Origin: an uncultured Clostridia bacterium
GTDB taxonomy: Bacteria > Bacillota > Clostridia > Christensenellales > Borkfalkiaceae
NCBI GenBank assembly: GCA_947627575.1
Contig: CANQWN010000002.1
Coordinates: forward strand, 1 to 64,000
Direction: 5' to 3'
Length of the DNA: 64,000 nucleotides
A model generated the notes under the pieces. It was given only the letters and a program-made list of their open reading frames with translations, had not been told where the DNA came from and did no database searches. The position numbers were made by a program, and so were the translations under genes. Each line of letters starts with the position of its first letter. Within the stretch, counting starts at the first letter, position 1. This document shows positions 15,519-25,899 of this stretch, piece after piece.

Positions 15519-16033
15519 TGCGCGGAGGTATTTTTAAGTTCCTCCGCTATGCTTGTGAATTTTTTGAGATGAAGATACTCGTCTTCGAGTATGCGGGCTA
15601 TTATGGCTTTCACCTGCTCGTTTTTAAGCCTCTTCAACATTCTTTCGTACCCGGCAATTGCGTGGCGTTCGGCAATCACGTCGTCCTCCGCCATATGAAG
15701 AAGGCTGTTGGAATACGCCACGAATTTTGCGGAATAATACCCGAACGCGGACGCGGGGTTTTGGCAATACACGGGACGGGCGCCCAACAGCGAAATGGTT
15801 TTGCCCAACAAGGCGAGGTGCTTCATTTCGCTTACGGCTATGGCGGAAATTTCCTCCGCCCATTTCTTTTTGCCGCATCTTTCAAATTCGAGAGAATGAT
15901 ACACGTATTGCAAAACTGCGTTAAGTTCGCCCGAGGACGAAGCGTATGCGGGAGAGATTATCCCGAGGCTGTAACAATCGGGCATAAGCCCTTCGGTAGT
16001 GGGATAAGGCGCGTTTACTGATAAAGGTTCCAT
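15515..16033 (-). CDS. Ferritin-like di-metal carboxylate protein
   Basis: 172-residue four-helix protein with a di-iron-type ligand set: Glu in GELNAVLQYVYHSLEFE, ExxH in SEMKHLALLG, Glu in EDDVIAERHAIAGYE, and ExxH in LEDEYLHLKKF. This repeated E...ExxH pattern is that of ferritin/rubrerythrin-like proteins. No C-terminal rubredoxin domain is present, so it is not a classical rubrerythrin. It may store iron, detoxify peroxide or act as a di-iron oxidase; sequence alone does not decide. The ATG at 16033 is preferred over the in-frame TTG at 16042. It leads a tightly overlapping operon with two flavoproteins, which could supply electrons. A palindrome lies over its promoter. Confidence 0.8.
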   Translation of the reverse strand: MEPLSVNAPYPTTEGLMPDCYSLGIISPAYASSSGELNAVLQYVYHSLEFERCGKKKWAEEISAIAVSEMKHLALLGKTISLLGARPVYCQNPASAFGYYSAKFVAYSNSLLHMAEDDVIAERHAIAGYERMLKRLKNEQVKAIIARILEDEYLHLKKFTSIAEELKNTSAH

Positions 16034-16092
16034 ACTTACCAAAATATGAACTTTTAAAAATATTTGCGCCGAATTTTGCCCGAAAACGGCTT

Positions 16093-16119
16093 ATTATACG
16101 TGACATAGTACTGTGTTAA
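16093..16119 (-). promoter_or_regulatory. Promoter with near-palindrome upstream of the ferritin-like operon
   Basis: On the minus strand TTAACA (16119-16114) lies 15 bp from TATAAT (16098-16093), a short spacer. The 14-bp near-palindrome ACATAGTACTGTGT (16103-16116) occupies the spacer and the -35, as an operator would. The regulator is unknown. Confidence 0.45.
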
Positions 16120-16139
16120 GGTTCAAAATGACTATTATT

Positions 16140-18955
16140 TCAGCCTTTTAAGACCTTTTTAAGAAATTCACCCGTATAGCTTGCGGGGTTTGCCGCCACC
16201 TGTTCGGGAGAGCCGCAGGCAACCAACGTGCCGCCGAGGTCGCCCCCTTCGGGTCCCAGATCCACTATCCAATCCGCCGTTTTTATCACGTCGAGGTTAT
16301 GTTCTATTACAATAATAGTGTTGCCGCTTGCGCGTAGACGGTACATTATTTTTATAAGTTTATCTACGTCGTAACTGTGAAGTCCGGTGGTAGGCTCGTC
16401 GAGGATATACACCGTTTTGCCCGTGCTTCTTTTGGAAAGTTCGGTTGCCAACTTTACGCGTTGCGCCTCGCCGCCCGAAAGCGTGGTTGCGCTTTGCCCG
16501 AGTTTGAGATAGCCCAGCCCCACGTCGTTAAGGGTGGAAAGTTTATTGTAAATTGCCGATACGGGGCGGAAAAATTCGCACGCCTCCTCCACCGTCATAT
16601 CAAGCACGTCGGCGATGTTTTTGCCCTTGTACCTTACTTCCAGCGTTTCGCGGTTATACCGCTTTCCGCCGCACACTTCGCAGGGGACGTACACGTCCGG
16701 CAGGAAGTGCATTTCAATCTGAATTATCCCATCGCCCTGACAGTGTTCGCACCTGCCGCCTGCGACGTTGAATGAAAATCTGCCGCTTTTATAGCCCCTC
16801 TCCTTCGCGTCCTGCGTGGCGGCGAACAGGTCGCGAATCATAGTGAATACGCCCGTGTAGGTTGCGGGGTTGCTGCGCGGCGTTCTGCCTATCGGCTGTT
16901 GATCTATGGCTATAACTTTATCGAAATATTCAACGCCGTCCATACCGTCGAAATTGCCCTGAACTTTTCTTGCCCCGTTCAGAATATTGGCAAGTTGCGG
17001 ATAGATAATTTCGTTTACGAGGCTTGATTTGCCGCTGCCCGAAACGCCCGTAACCGCGGTTATCAGCCCCGCGGGGATATTTACGGTTATATTTTTCAAA
17101 TTGTTCTGGCGGCAACCGCGCACGGTAAGATACCTGCCGTCGGGCGAAACGCGCGAGAGAGGAACTTCGATAGCCCTTCTGCCGGCAAGATAATCGCCCG
17201 TTATGGACTTCGGCTCGTTCATAATATCTTCCACCGTGCCGCACGCCACAATTTCGCCGCCGTGAACGCCCGCTTTGGGACCTATATCAACTATATAATC
17301 GGCGGCGCGCATTGTGTCCTCGTCGTGTTCCACCACTATCAGCGTGTTGCCCAAATCGCGCAGTCCGAGGAGGGAATTAAGCAATTTTTGGTTGTCGCGC
17401 TGGTGCAAGCCTATGGACGGCTCGTCCAAAATATACAAAACGCCGGTAAGTGCGCTGCCTATCTGTGTTGCAAGCCTTATGCGCTGGCTTTCGCCGCCCG
17501 AAAGGGTTGCCGCGCTTCTCGAAAGCGTGAGATAGCCCAGCCCGACGTTTTTGAGGAAGGAAAGGCGGCTGTCGATTTCCTTTACTATGCCGTCGGCAAT
17601 CAGGTGGTCGGATTTGCCGAAGAAGCCGAAATCGGTAAATTCCGTAAGGTCGTTTACGGACATATCGCACACTTCGGCAATGTTTTTTCCGCCGACGGTG
17701 ACGGCAAGCGCCTCCTTTTTAAGACGTTTCCCGCGGCAAAGCGGGCAATCGGACGTGCGCATATAGCGTTCGATATCCCATTTTACGCTGTCGGACGAAG
17801 TTTGGTTGTAGCGGCGTTGAAGGTTGTTTGCAAAGCCTTCCCACGAGGTTTTATAACTGCCCGTAAAATGATAGGCGTTGTACGCGAGGTCTATCTTTTC
17901 GCCGCCGTTGCCGTACATAAGGAGATTGAACACCTCTTCAGGCAAATCTTTTACGGGCACGTCGAGAGAAAAGCCGTAAACTTTGGCAAGCGAATTTATA
18001 TACATCTGCGTGACGGTGGAATTATCGAGATTCCAGCCGCTTATTTTTATCGCTCCGTCGCGCAGGGATTTTGTCTTGTCGGGGCATATCAGGTCGGGGT
18101 CCACCACCTGCTTGAAGCCCAACCCCGAACATTCTGGGCAGGCGCCCCACGGGGTGTTGAAAGAAAACAGGCGGGGTTCTATTTCCTCTATGGAAATGCC
18201 GCAATCGGGGCAGGCGTAGTTGGAAGAATACAGCTCTTCATTGCCGTCGCAATCTATTATCACAAGCCCTTCGGAAAGTTTAAGCGCGCTTTCAAGGCTA
18301 TCGGTAAGGCGTTTTAGTACGCCGTCCTTTATAACTATCCTGTCTATGACGACGGACAGATTGTGGCGGATATTCTTTTCGAGGTGAATTTCTTCCTGCA
18401 AATCGTAGATTATCCCGTCTATCTTTACCCTGCCGTAGCCGCTTTTTCTGTAATTGGCAAGTTCCTTTACAAACTCGCCCTTTTTGCCGCGGACGACGGG
18501 CGATTCGATTATTATTTTGGAACCTGCGGGCATAGCCATTACCCTATCGGCTATTTCGTCCACGGACTGGCGGCGTATTTCCCTGCCGCAGTTGGGGCAA
18601 TGCGGAATACCTACGCGCGCGAAAAGCAGACGGAAATAATCGTAAATTTCCGTAACCGTGCCGACGGTTGAGCGGGGATTGTGGGAAGTGGTTTTCTGGT
18701 CTATGGAAATAGCCGGGGAAAGCCCCTCGATAAATTCCACATCGGGCTTATCCATCTGCCCGAGAAATTGCCGGGCATAGGACGAAAGACTTTCTATATA
18801 CCGCCTCTGCCCTTCGGCAAATATCGTATCGAAAGCGAGCGTGGATTTTCCGCTGCCCGAAAGCCCCGTGAAAACCGTCAAGGTGTTGCGCGGGATATGC
18901 ACGTCGATGTTTTTTAAGTTGTTTTCCTTTGCGCCCTTTACAAAAATCTCTTCTT

Positions 18956-18959
<4 letters not shown>
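16140..18959 (-). CDS. uvrA: Excinuclease ABC subunit A
   Basis: 939-residue DNA-damage sensor of nucleotide excision repair, an ATPase that dimerises and loads UvrB. Two ABC modules are seen: the first Walker [16 protein letters not shown] (about 31-45), the second [18 protein letters not shown] signatures are [13 protein letters not shown] and [13 protein letters not shown]. Zinc-binding cysteines are in YACPDCG...CPEC and CEHCQGDG...CEVCGG. The UvrB-contact region [18 protein letters not shown] is intact. Its start overlaps the uvrB stop by 4 nt. No terminator is seen before the ferritin-like promoter. Controlled with uvrB by a LexA-type box. Confidence 0.98.
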
Positions 18960-20935
<1,976 letters not shown>

Positions 20936-20944
20936 ACGCGAAAA

Positions 20945-21039
20945 ATTATAAACCTTTTCGGCAATATTTACAACAAAATTGCCGTTAAAATATTGTTAAA
21001 CGTTTGTTTTATTATACCACGCGGCGGCGGGGAAAGCAA
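20945..21039 (-). promoter_or_regulatory. uvrBA promoters and LexA-type box
   Basis: Distal promoter: TTGCTT (21039-21034), 17 bp, TATAAT (21016-21011). Immediately after it lies AAACAAACGTTT (within 21009-20998), matching AACRNRYGTT, the core of the Gram-positive SOS box. Proximal promoter: TTGTAA (20973-20968), 17 bp, TATAAT (20950-20945), 9 bp before the uvrB ATG. A repressor on the box would block the distal start; the proximal promoter could give basal expression. Confidence 0.75.
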
Positions 21040-21089
21040 GAAAAAAAAGCCTGCCGTCGCGGCGGACTGGTATAAAAAAACAAAAGGCG

Positions 21090-21118
21090 TTGACAATTGC
21101 ACCCGCGTTGCGTATAAT
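21090..21118 (+). promoter_or_regulatory. CDF transporter promoter
   Basis: Full consensus TTGACA (21090-21095), 17 bp, TATAAT (21113-21118), only 9 bp before the ATG and with no ribosome site between, implying a leaderless or 2-3-nt-leader mRNA. Confidence 0.85.
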
Positions 21119-21127
21119 TATAGCAAT

Positions 21128-22240
21128 ATGTTGAAAAACGTAAATGAAAGGGCGAAAAAAGGCGCGGCTGTAAGCGCCGCGGGAATAGCTTGTAACATTG
21201 CGCTGGCGGCGTTGAAGATAACCGTGGGCGCAATTTTCGGTATGGTTTCGGTAATTGCGGACGGCTTTAACAACGTAAGCGATTGCGGCAGCAGCGCGGT
21301 TTCGCTTGCGTCCTTCCGCATTTCCGAAAAGCCAGCCGACAAGGAACACCCCTACGGGCACAGGCGCGCGGAATACCTTGCGGCAATGATTACGGGCTTT
21401 ATCGTTCTGTTTTTGGCTGTGGAACTTGCAAGGGAATCGGTTGTGAAGATAATAGACGGAAGCGGCGTTGAGGCAAATTACATAGTTTACGCCGCGCTTG
21501 CCGCATCCGTTGCGGTGAAAGCCGCGCTTTTCGGCTTCTACCGCCATTATGCAAAAAAACTGCAATCCGACGTGCTTAAAGCCGCCGCAACCGACAGCGC
21601 GTGCGACTGCATTGCAACGCTTACCGTAATTGCGGGGGTGGTTATCGGCGAGTACACCTCCTTCCCCGCGGACGGCGCGGCGGGCGTTGCCGTTGCGCTG
21701 TTTATCGCCTGGCAGGGAATAGCTATATTGCGCGACGCGTCCTCCAAACTGTTGGGGCAGGCGCCCGACAAAGAGCTGGTAGACGGCATACGCGGATTGA
21801 TAGCGGAAAATCCCGACGTGCTGGGTATGCACGATTTGCGCATATACTGCTACGGCAGGGACGTAAACTTTGCAACGGTGCACGTGGAAATGGATTCAAA
21901 TATCCCCGCAATGCAGGCGCATACGGTGCTTGACGGCATAGAGAGGAAAATTTTTGAAAAGTTTAACGTTGCCGTTACCGCCCACCTCGATCCCGTGGAC
22001 TTGAAAGACGGCGAGGCGTTTGACGTAGAGCGGAAAATTATCCGCGCTTTGGAAGGCGTTGCGGAAGGGCTGGAAATACACGATTTCAGGCTGGAACGCG
22101 GTGAAAGAACAAAAGTTGTTTTCGACGCGGGCGTGCCTTACGGCTGTAAATCCGACGATGAAAAATTATTGAAAGACATAGACGAAGCCGTTAAAAGCGT
22201 GGGCGACTTTGACGTCAGCGTAAATATAGAGCGGGAATAA
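21128..22240 (+). CDS. Cation diffusion facilitator (CDF) family metal transporter
   Basis: 370-residue inner-membrane metal/proton antiporter, probably exporting Mn, Zn, Fe or Co. About six membrane helices lie between residues 15 and 210, followed by a long cytoplasmic dimerisation domain. Metal-site regions: ADGFNNVSDCGSSAV in helix 2 and TDSACDCIATL in helix 5, with Asp replacing the His seen in zinc-specific members; the metal is therefore undecided. KEHPYGHRRAEYLAAM is the family's helix 2-3 loop. The ATG at 21128 is used because it sits next to the promoter; the longer open frame upstream would start inside uvrB on the other strand. The C-terminal part is longer than the minimal ZT-dimer domain. 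It ends at a two-way terminator shared with the histidine kinase gene. Confidence 0.88.
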   Translation: MLKNVNERAKKGAAVSAAGIACNIALAALKITVGAIFGMVSVIADGFNNVSDCGSSAVSLASFRISEKPADKEHPYGHRRAEYLAAMITGFIVLFLAVELARESVVKIIDGSGVEANYIVYAALAASVAVKAALFGFYRHYAKKLQSDVLKAAATDSACDCIATLTVIAGVVIGEYTSFPADGAAGVAVALFIAWQGIAILRDASSKLLGQAPDKELVDGIRGLIAENPDVLGMHDLRIYCYGRDVNFATVHVEMDSNIPAMQAHTVLDGIERKIFEKFNVAVTAHLDPVDLKDGEAFDVERKIIRALEGVAEGLEIHDFRLERGERTKVVFDAGVPYGCKSDDEKLLKDIDEAVKSVGDFDVSVNIERE

Positions 22241-22255
22241 ACTTTTATTGCTTAT

Positions 22256-22285
22256 AAAAAAGCGGGCGTTTTCGCCCGCTTTTTT
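22256..22285. terminator. Bidirectional terminator between CDF and histidine kinase genes
   Basis: Stem AAAAAAGCGGGCG / CGCCCGCTTTTTT with a TTTT loop; the A and T flanks make it work on both strands for the convergent genes. Confidence 0.9.
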
Positions 22286-22289
22286 GCGT

Positions 22290-23714
22290 TTACGGAAGGT
22301 CTTCGTCCGTTTCCCCGCCGACGGCGGGGAAATCAACCCAAAATACCGAACCTTTGCCTATTTCAGATTCTACCCCGAAATCGAATTTGTGCGATTCGAG
22401 AACGACTTTTACTATACTCAACCCCAAACCGCTGCCCTTTACGGGGCGGGAATGGGTTTCCTTGGAACGGTAATACCTGTTCCATATTTCGGGAAGCTCC
22501 TCTTCGCTTATGCCCTTGCCCGTATCCCTGACGGAAAATTTAATCCTGTCCCCTTCCGCCGCGAGATTCAGCTTTATGAATACTTTTTTATCCTCGCCGG
22601 TATAGTTTACGGCGTTGCTTATCAGGTTGTAAAGCACCTGCCCTATCTTTTCCTCGTCGGCGCGGGTATACAGGTCGGGGTCGGCTTCTATGTCCAGAGT
22701 GTAGCCCTGCGTTTCGCGCAGATAGCCGAATTTATCCACTATCCCGTAAAGAAATTCGGTAAGGTTGAAAACTTTTATGTTAAGCGCGTCTATATTGGAC
22801 GATACTTTTGAAACGTTAAGCACGTCGTTGACGAGGGCGGTAAGCCTGTCCGCCTCGTCGATTATAACTTGCAGGTGTTGGTTTCGCTTTTCGGGATTGT
22901 CGCCGGAAATTTCGCGCACCATAGAGGCGTACGCCTTTATCATGGTAAGCGGCGTTTTAAGGTCGTGAGAGACGTTGGCAAGCAATTCGCGCTGGAAATC
23001 GCCGCTTTTTTTAACTTCGTCGCGGACACGGTTCAACGTATCGGAAAGATCTGCAATTTCCTTGTATTCCGCGTTGGAAAACTCAACGGAAAAATCGCCC
23101 TTGCCCAACTTTACGGCGTTGGCGGAGATGTTTCTTATCCCGCGCGAAAGTTTTTGGGAAATGCTGTACCCGACGAGAATGGAAACGACTATCGCTATCA
23201 CGCCTACTATTACAAAATATATAATAAGCGCGCCCAAAGCCTTATGCGCGACGTGCAGGGAATAGGTTACGATAATAAAATTGCCCGCGCGCGCCGCAGC
23301 CACATAGTTCAGCTTGCCGCCGTATGTAAAAATTATCGACTGATTGGAATTTCCGCCCTGCACGCGGGAGTTGAATTTTTCCAGCTCCGCAGAAAAATCG
23401 AGATCTTCCTCGTCGTTGGGAATTATAACCGAACCGTCCGCCGCGACAAGATGAATGTTCATACCGTCCTCGCGGAAATCGAGTATGTATCTTTGGGTAG
23501 CTTCGGGACCGTGGACGGCGAAATATTGCGAAGCCTCGTCGCCTATGCGGTTGAGACTTTCCGTCGCCTCCCTATCTAACATACTTCTGACGAGGATATA
23601 GCAGGTAACTTCCAGCAAAAGTATTATCACGCACGCGAACAGCACGAAATACGTCCACAAAAGCATATTTACGCTACGCAAAGGCGCGGTTTTTTTCAAG
23701 TTATTAAACTTCAA
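22290..23714 (-). CDS. Sensor histidine kinase
   Basis: 474-residue membrane sensor kinase. Membrane segments at about 17-42 and 160-182 bracket an extracytoplasmic domain of about 115 residues. HAMP linker follows (about 183-235), then HisKA with the phospho-accepting His250 in NVSHDLKTPLT, and HATPase with N box LISNAVNYT, G1 DTGKGI and G2 GSGLGLSIV. It should phosphorylate the response regulator encoded just upstream, whose 3' end overlaps its start by 11 nt. The signal is unknown. Architecture resembles WalK/PhoR-like kinases without a PAS domain, but orthology is not claimed. Confidence 0.93.
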   Translation of the reverse strand: MKFNNLKKTAPLRSVNMLLWTYFVLFACVIILLLEVTCYILVRSMLDREATESLNRIGDEASQYFAVHGPEATQRYILDFREDGMNIHLVAADGSVIIPNDEEDLDFSAELEKFNSRVQGGNSNQSIIFTYGGKLNYVAAARAGNFIIVTYSLHVAHKALGALIIYFVIVGVIAIVVSILVGYSISQKLSRGIRNISANAVKLGKGDFSVEFSNAEYKEIADLSDTLNRVRDEVKKSGDFQRELLANVSHDLKTPLTMIKAYASMVREISGDNPEKRNQHLQVIIDEADRLTALVNDVLNVSKVSSNIDALNIKVFNLTEFLYGIVDKFGYLRETQGYTLDIEADPDLYTRADEEKIGQVLYNLISNAVNYTGEDKKVFIKLNLAAEGDRIKFSVRDTGKGISEEELPEIWNRYYRSKETHSRPVKGSGLGLSIVKVVLESHKFDFGVESEIGKGSVFWVDFPAVGGETDEDLP

Positions 23715-24366
23715 ATTTGTAACCCAAACCCCTTAAAGTGACTATGAATTTGCGGTATTGTTTGAGATTGGAACGCAACATCTTTATATGCGTATCCACC
23801 GTGCGGTCGTCGCCGTAAAAATCGAACCCCCACACGTCCATAAGCAATTTTTCACGCGTAAGCGCTATGCCCTTGTTGCGCACGAAATAAAATAATATTT
23901 CGTATTCCTTGGGGGTGAGTTCTGCCTTTTCCCCGTCCACGTATACGTTTCTGCCCACCATATCTATGGTAAGCCCTTCAAACTTAACCACGTCGGCGGG
24001 CTGCTCGCTTTTTTTGCGCTTGGTGACGGCGTGTATCCTCGCCATAACTTCCTTCGGCGAAAAAGGCTTTGTTACGTAATCGTCCGCGCCTATTTCAAAG
24101 CCGAAAAGTTTATCGTATTCCTCTCCGCGCGCAGAAAGCATTATCACGGGCACGTCCTTCGCCTTTTTTATTTCCTTCACAGCGGAATACCCGTCGAGGC
24201 GGGGCAACATAACGTCCATAAGAACTATGTCGAAATCCTCCTCGCGGCACATCTTAACCGCCTGCATACCGTCCGCGGCTTCCTTGGCTTCGCCGCCCTC
24301 GAATTCAACGTATTCTTTAAGCACGTTGCGTATCATCTCTTCATCGTCTACGATAAGTACCTTCAT
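23704..24366 (-). CDS. OmpR/PhoB-family response regulator
   Basis: 220-residue two-domain regulator. Receiver domain: acidic pair Asp7/Asp8 in IVDDEE, phospho-acceptor Asp51 in VLMDVMLPRLDG, Thr/Ser switch in VIMLSAR, and Lys in VTKPFSP. C-terminal winged helix (about 125-220): VYVDGEKAELTPKEYEILFY, the DVWGFDFYGDDRTVDTHIKMLR recognition helix region and the GLGYKF wing. Preceded by an AGGAGG ribosome site 6 nt from the ATG and by a good promoter. It is first gene of the two-component operon. Confidence 0.95.
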   Translation of the reverse strand: MKVLIVDDEEMIRNVLKEYVEFEGGEAKEAADGMQAVKMCREEDFDIVLMDVMLPRLDGYSAVKEIKKAKDVPVIMLSARGEEYDKLFGFEIGADDYVTKPFSPKEVMARIHAVTKRKKSEQPADVVKFEGLTIDMVGRNVYVDGEKAELTPKEYEILFYFVRNKGIALTREKLLMDVWGFDFYGDDRTVDTHIKMLRSNLKQYRKFIVTLRGLGYKFEV

Positions 24367-24438
24367 AAATTCCTCCTGCTTTGATAGTAACAGTAAAAAA
24401 TAACCGCTTATTTACGCCGCAATGAAATGTATGTGAAA

Positions 24439-24467
24439 ATTTTAACATAAAAAAATTTTTTAGTCAA
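24439..24467 (-). promoter_or_regulatory. Two-component operon promoter
   Basis: TTGACT (24467-24462), 17 bp, TAAAAT (24444-24439). The leader to the ATG is about 65 nt. Confidence 0.75.
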
Positions 24468-24482
24468 ATGCGTGAAAAAGTA

Positions 24483-24532
24483 TTGACATACCGCGTTGAC
24501 GGTGATATAATCTGAATACAAACAAATGTTTG
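24483..24532 (+). promoter_or_regulatory. Promoter and SOS-type box of the radical SAM repair pair
   Basis: Full consensus TTGACA (24483-24488), 17 bp, TATAAT (24506-24511). The box CAAACAAATGTTTG (24519-24532) spans the predicted start site and differs from the Gram-positive SOS consensus CGAACRNRYGTTYG at one base. It shares AAACAAAYGTTT with the uvrBA promoter. The transcribed leader continues for about 110 nt to the ATG; it includes a CCGCCGA/TCGGCGG stem, and no riboswitch was recognised. Confidence 0.8.
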
Positions 24533-24645
24533 TTTTCCCCTTATTCGGGTTTACGGGGGAAAACGGCAAGCTGACGATTCCGCCGAACGAGCGCCTTTCT
24601 CCTGCTCTCGGCGGAAGTTGCTTAATTGGGAATAAAAGGAAAATT

Positions 24646-25899
24646 ATGGTAGACGCAAAGAGACTTGAAATACTTACCGAAAGCGCGAAATACGACGTTT
24701 CGTGCTCTTCTTCCGGCTCGCGCAGGAGCAATGTCGCGGGGGGATTGGGCAATGCGTCCTTCGGGGGAATATGCCATTCCTTTACGCCCGACGGCAGGTG
24801 CATTTCGCTTTTGAAAATACTTATGAGCAACGAGTGCGCATACGATTGCGAGTACTGCCCCAACCGCCGCAGTGCGGACGTGCCGCGGGCAAGAATTTCG
24901 CCCGACGAAATATGCGAGCTTGTTATCAATTTTTATAAGAGAAATTATATCGAGGGGCTGTTTTTATCTTCCGCCGTGTGCGACACACCCGACAAGACTA
25001 TGGAAATGCTGTACGAAACGGTAAGCAAGTTGCGGCGGGTGTACAATTTTAACGGATATATACACTTGAAAGGCATACCGCACGCGGACGAAAGCATTGT
25101 TATGCGCGCGGCGAAACTTGTGGACAGAATGAGTTACAACGTGGAACTGCCCAGCGAGCGTTCGCTTAAACTGCTTGCGCCGCAGAAAACAAAAAACAGC
25201 CTGCTGTTGCCGATGAAAAACCTGCGGAACGCCATTGAGGACGAAAAACAGAACGGAAAGCGCAGAAAGATTTTGCCCGCCGGGCAAACTACGCAGATGA
25301 TTGTGGGCGCGTCGCCCGAAACGGACGGACAGATACTTAAACTTACGGAAGCGCTGTACAGAAATATGAATTTGAAAAGGGTGTACTACTCTTCCTATAT
25401 CCCCGTGGTGCGCAGCGCAAAACTGCCCGCGGTAGGCGCGGGGCTGTTGAGGGAACACAGGCTGTATCAAGCCGATTGGCTTATACGTTTTTACGGGTTT
25501 GACGTGGACGAGATATGCCCCGCGGACGAAAACCTTTCGGCGGAATACGACCCGAAATGCGCGTGGGCGATAAGGAATATGCAACTTTTTCCGGTAGAGA
25601 TAAACTCGGCGCCGCTTGAAATGCTGTTGCGCGTGCCCGGCATAGGCGCGAAAAGCGCGTACAGAATTATCGAGGCGAGAAGATTTACGGCGCTGGATTT
25701 CGATAATCTGGCAAAAATGCACATAGTATTAAAGAGAGCGCGGCATTTTATAACCTGCAAAGGTAAATTTTACGGGCTGGACGGCGAAGAACAGGTGAAA
25801 TGCGCGCTTATGCTGGCAAACGGCGACGAGACAAACGAACAGCTTACTATGTTTTCCGACAGGGAAAACGCCGTTGCCGCCATTACGGGGGAAATATGA
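24646..25899 (+). CDS. Putative DNA modification/repair radical SAM protein (TIGR03916 type)
   Basis: 417-residue radical S-adenosylmethionine enzyme of the family usually paired with a UDG-linked partner. The iron-sulfur cluster motif is CAYDCEYC (Cx3Cx2C, near residue 65) in the segment MSNECAYDCEYCPN. A C-terminal helix-hairpin-helix (LEMLLRVPGIGAKSAYRIIEAR) indicates DNA binding. The reaction is unknown; the family name reflects its genomic association with a uracil-DNA glycosylase-like partner. The ATG at 24646 has AAAAGGA upstream; an earlier in-frame ATG at 24526 lies inside the SOS box and is rejected. The stop overlaps the next gene's start by 4 nt. A LexA-type box over the promoter supports a damage-induced role. 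Confidence 0.88.
   Translation: MVDAKRLEILTESAKYDVSCSSSGSRRSNVAGGLGNASFGGICHSFTPDGRCISLLKILMSNECAYDCEYCPNRRSADVPRARISPDEICELVINFYKRNYIEGLFLSSAVCDTPDKTMEMLYETVSKLRRVYNFNGYIHLKGIPHADESIVMRAAKLVDRMSYNVELPSERSLKLLAPQKTKNSLLLPMKNLRNAIEDEKQNGKRRKILPAGQTTQMIVGASPETDGQILKLTEALYRNMNLKRVYYSSYIPVVRSAKLPAVGAGLLREHRLYQADWLIRFYGFDVDEICPADENLSAEYDPKCAWAIRNMQLFPVEINSAPLEMLLRVPGIGAKSAYRIIEARRFTALDFDNLAKMHIVLKRARHFITCKGKFYGLDGEEQVKCALMLANGDETNEQLTMFSDRENAVAAITGEI

Noticed and set aside
15658..15924. Plus-strand frames opposite the ferritin-like gene, and similar long frames opposite asnS, mfd and uvrA
   Set aside because: Long antisense frames are common here because of the G+C-rich third positions; none has a ribosome site, promoter or protein family match.
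24526..24645. Earlier ATG of the radical SAM protein, 40 codons upstream
   Set aside because: That ATG is within the SOS box, has no ribosome site, and the added residues have no family match. The ATG at 24646 has AAAAGGA.
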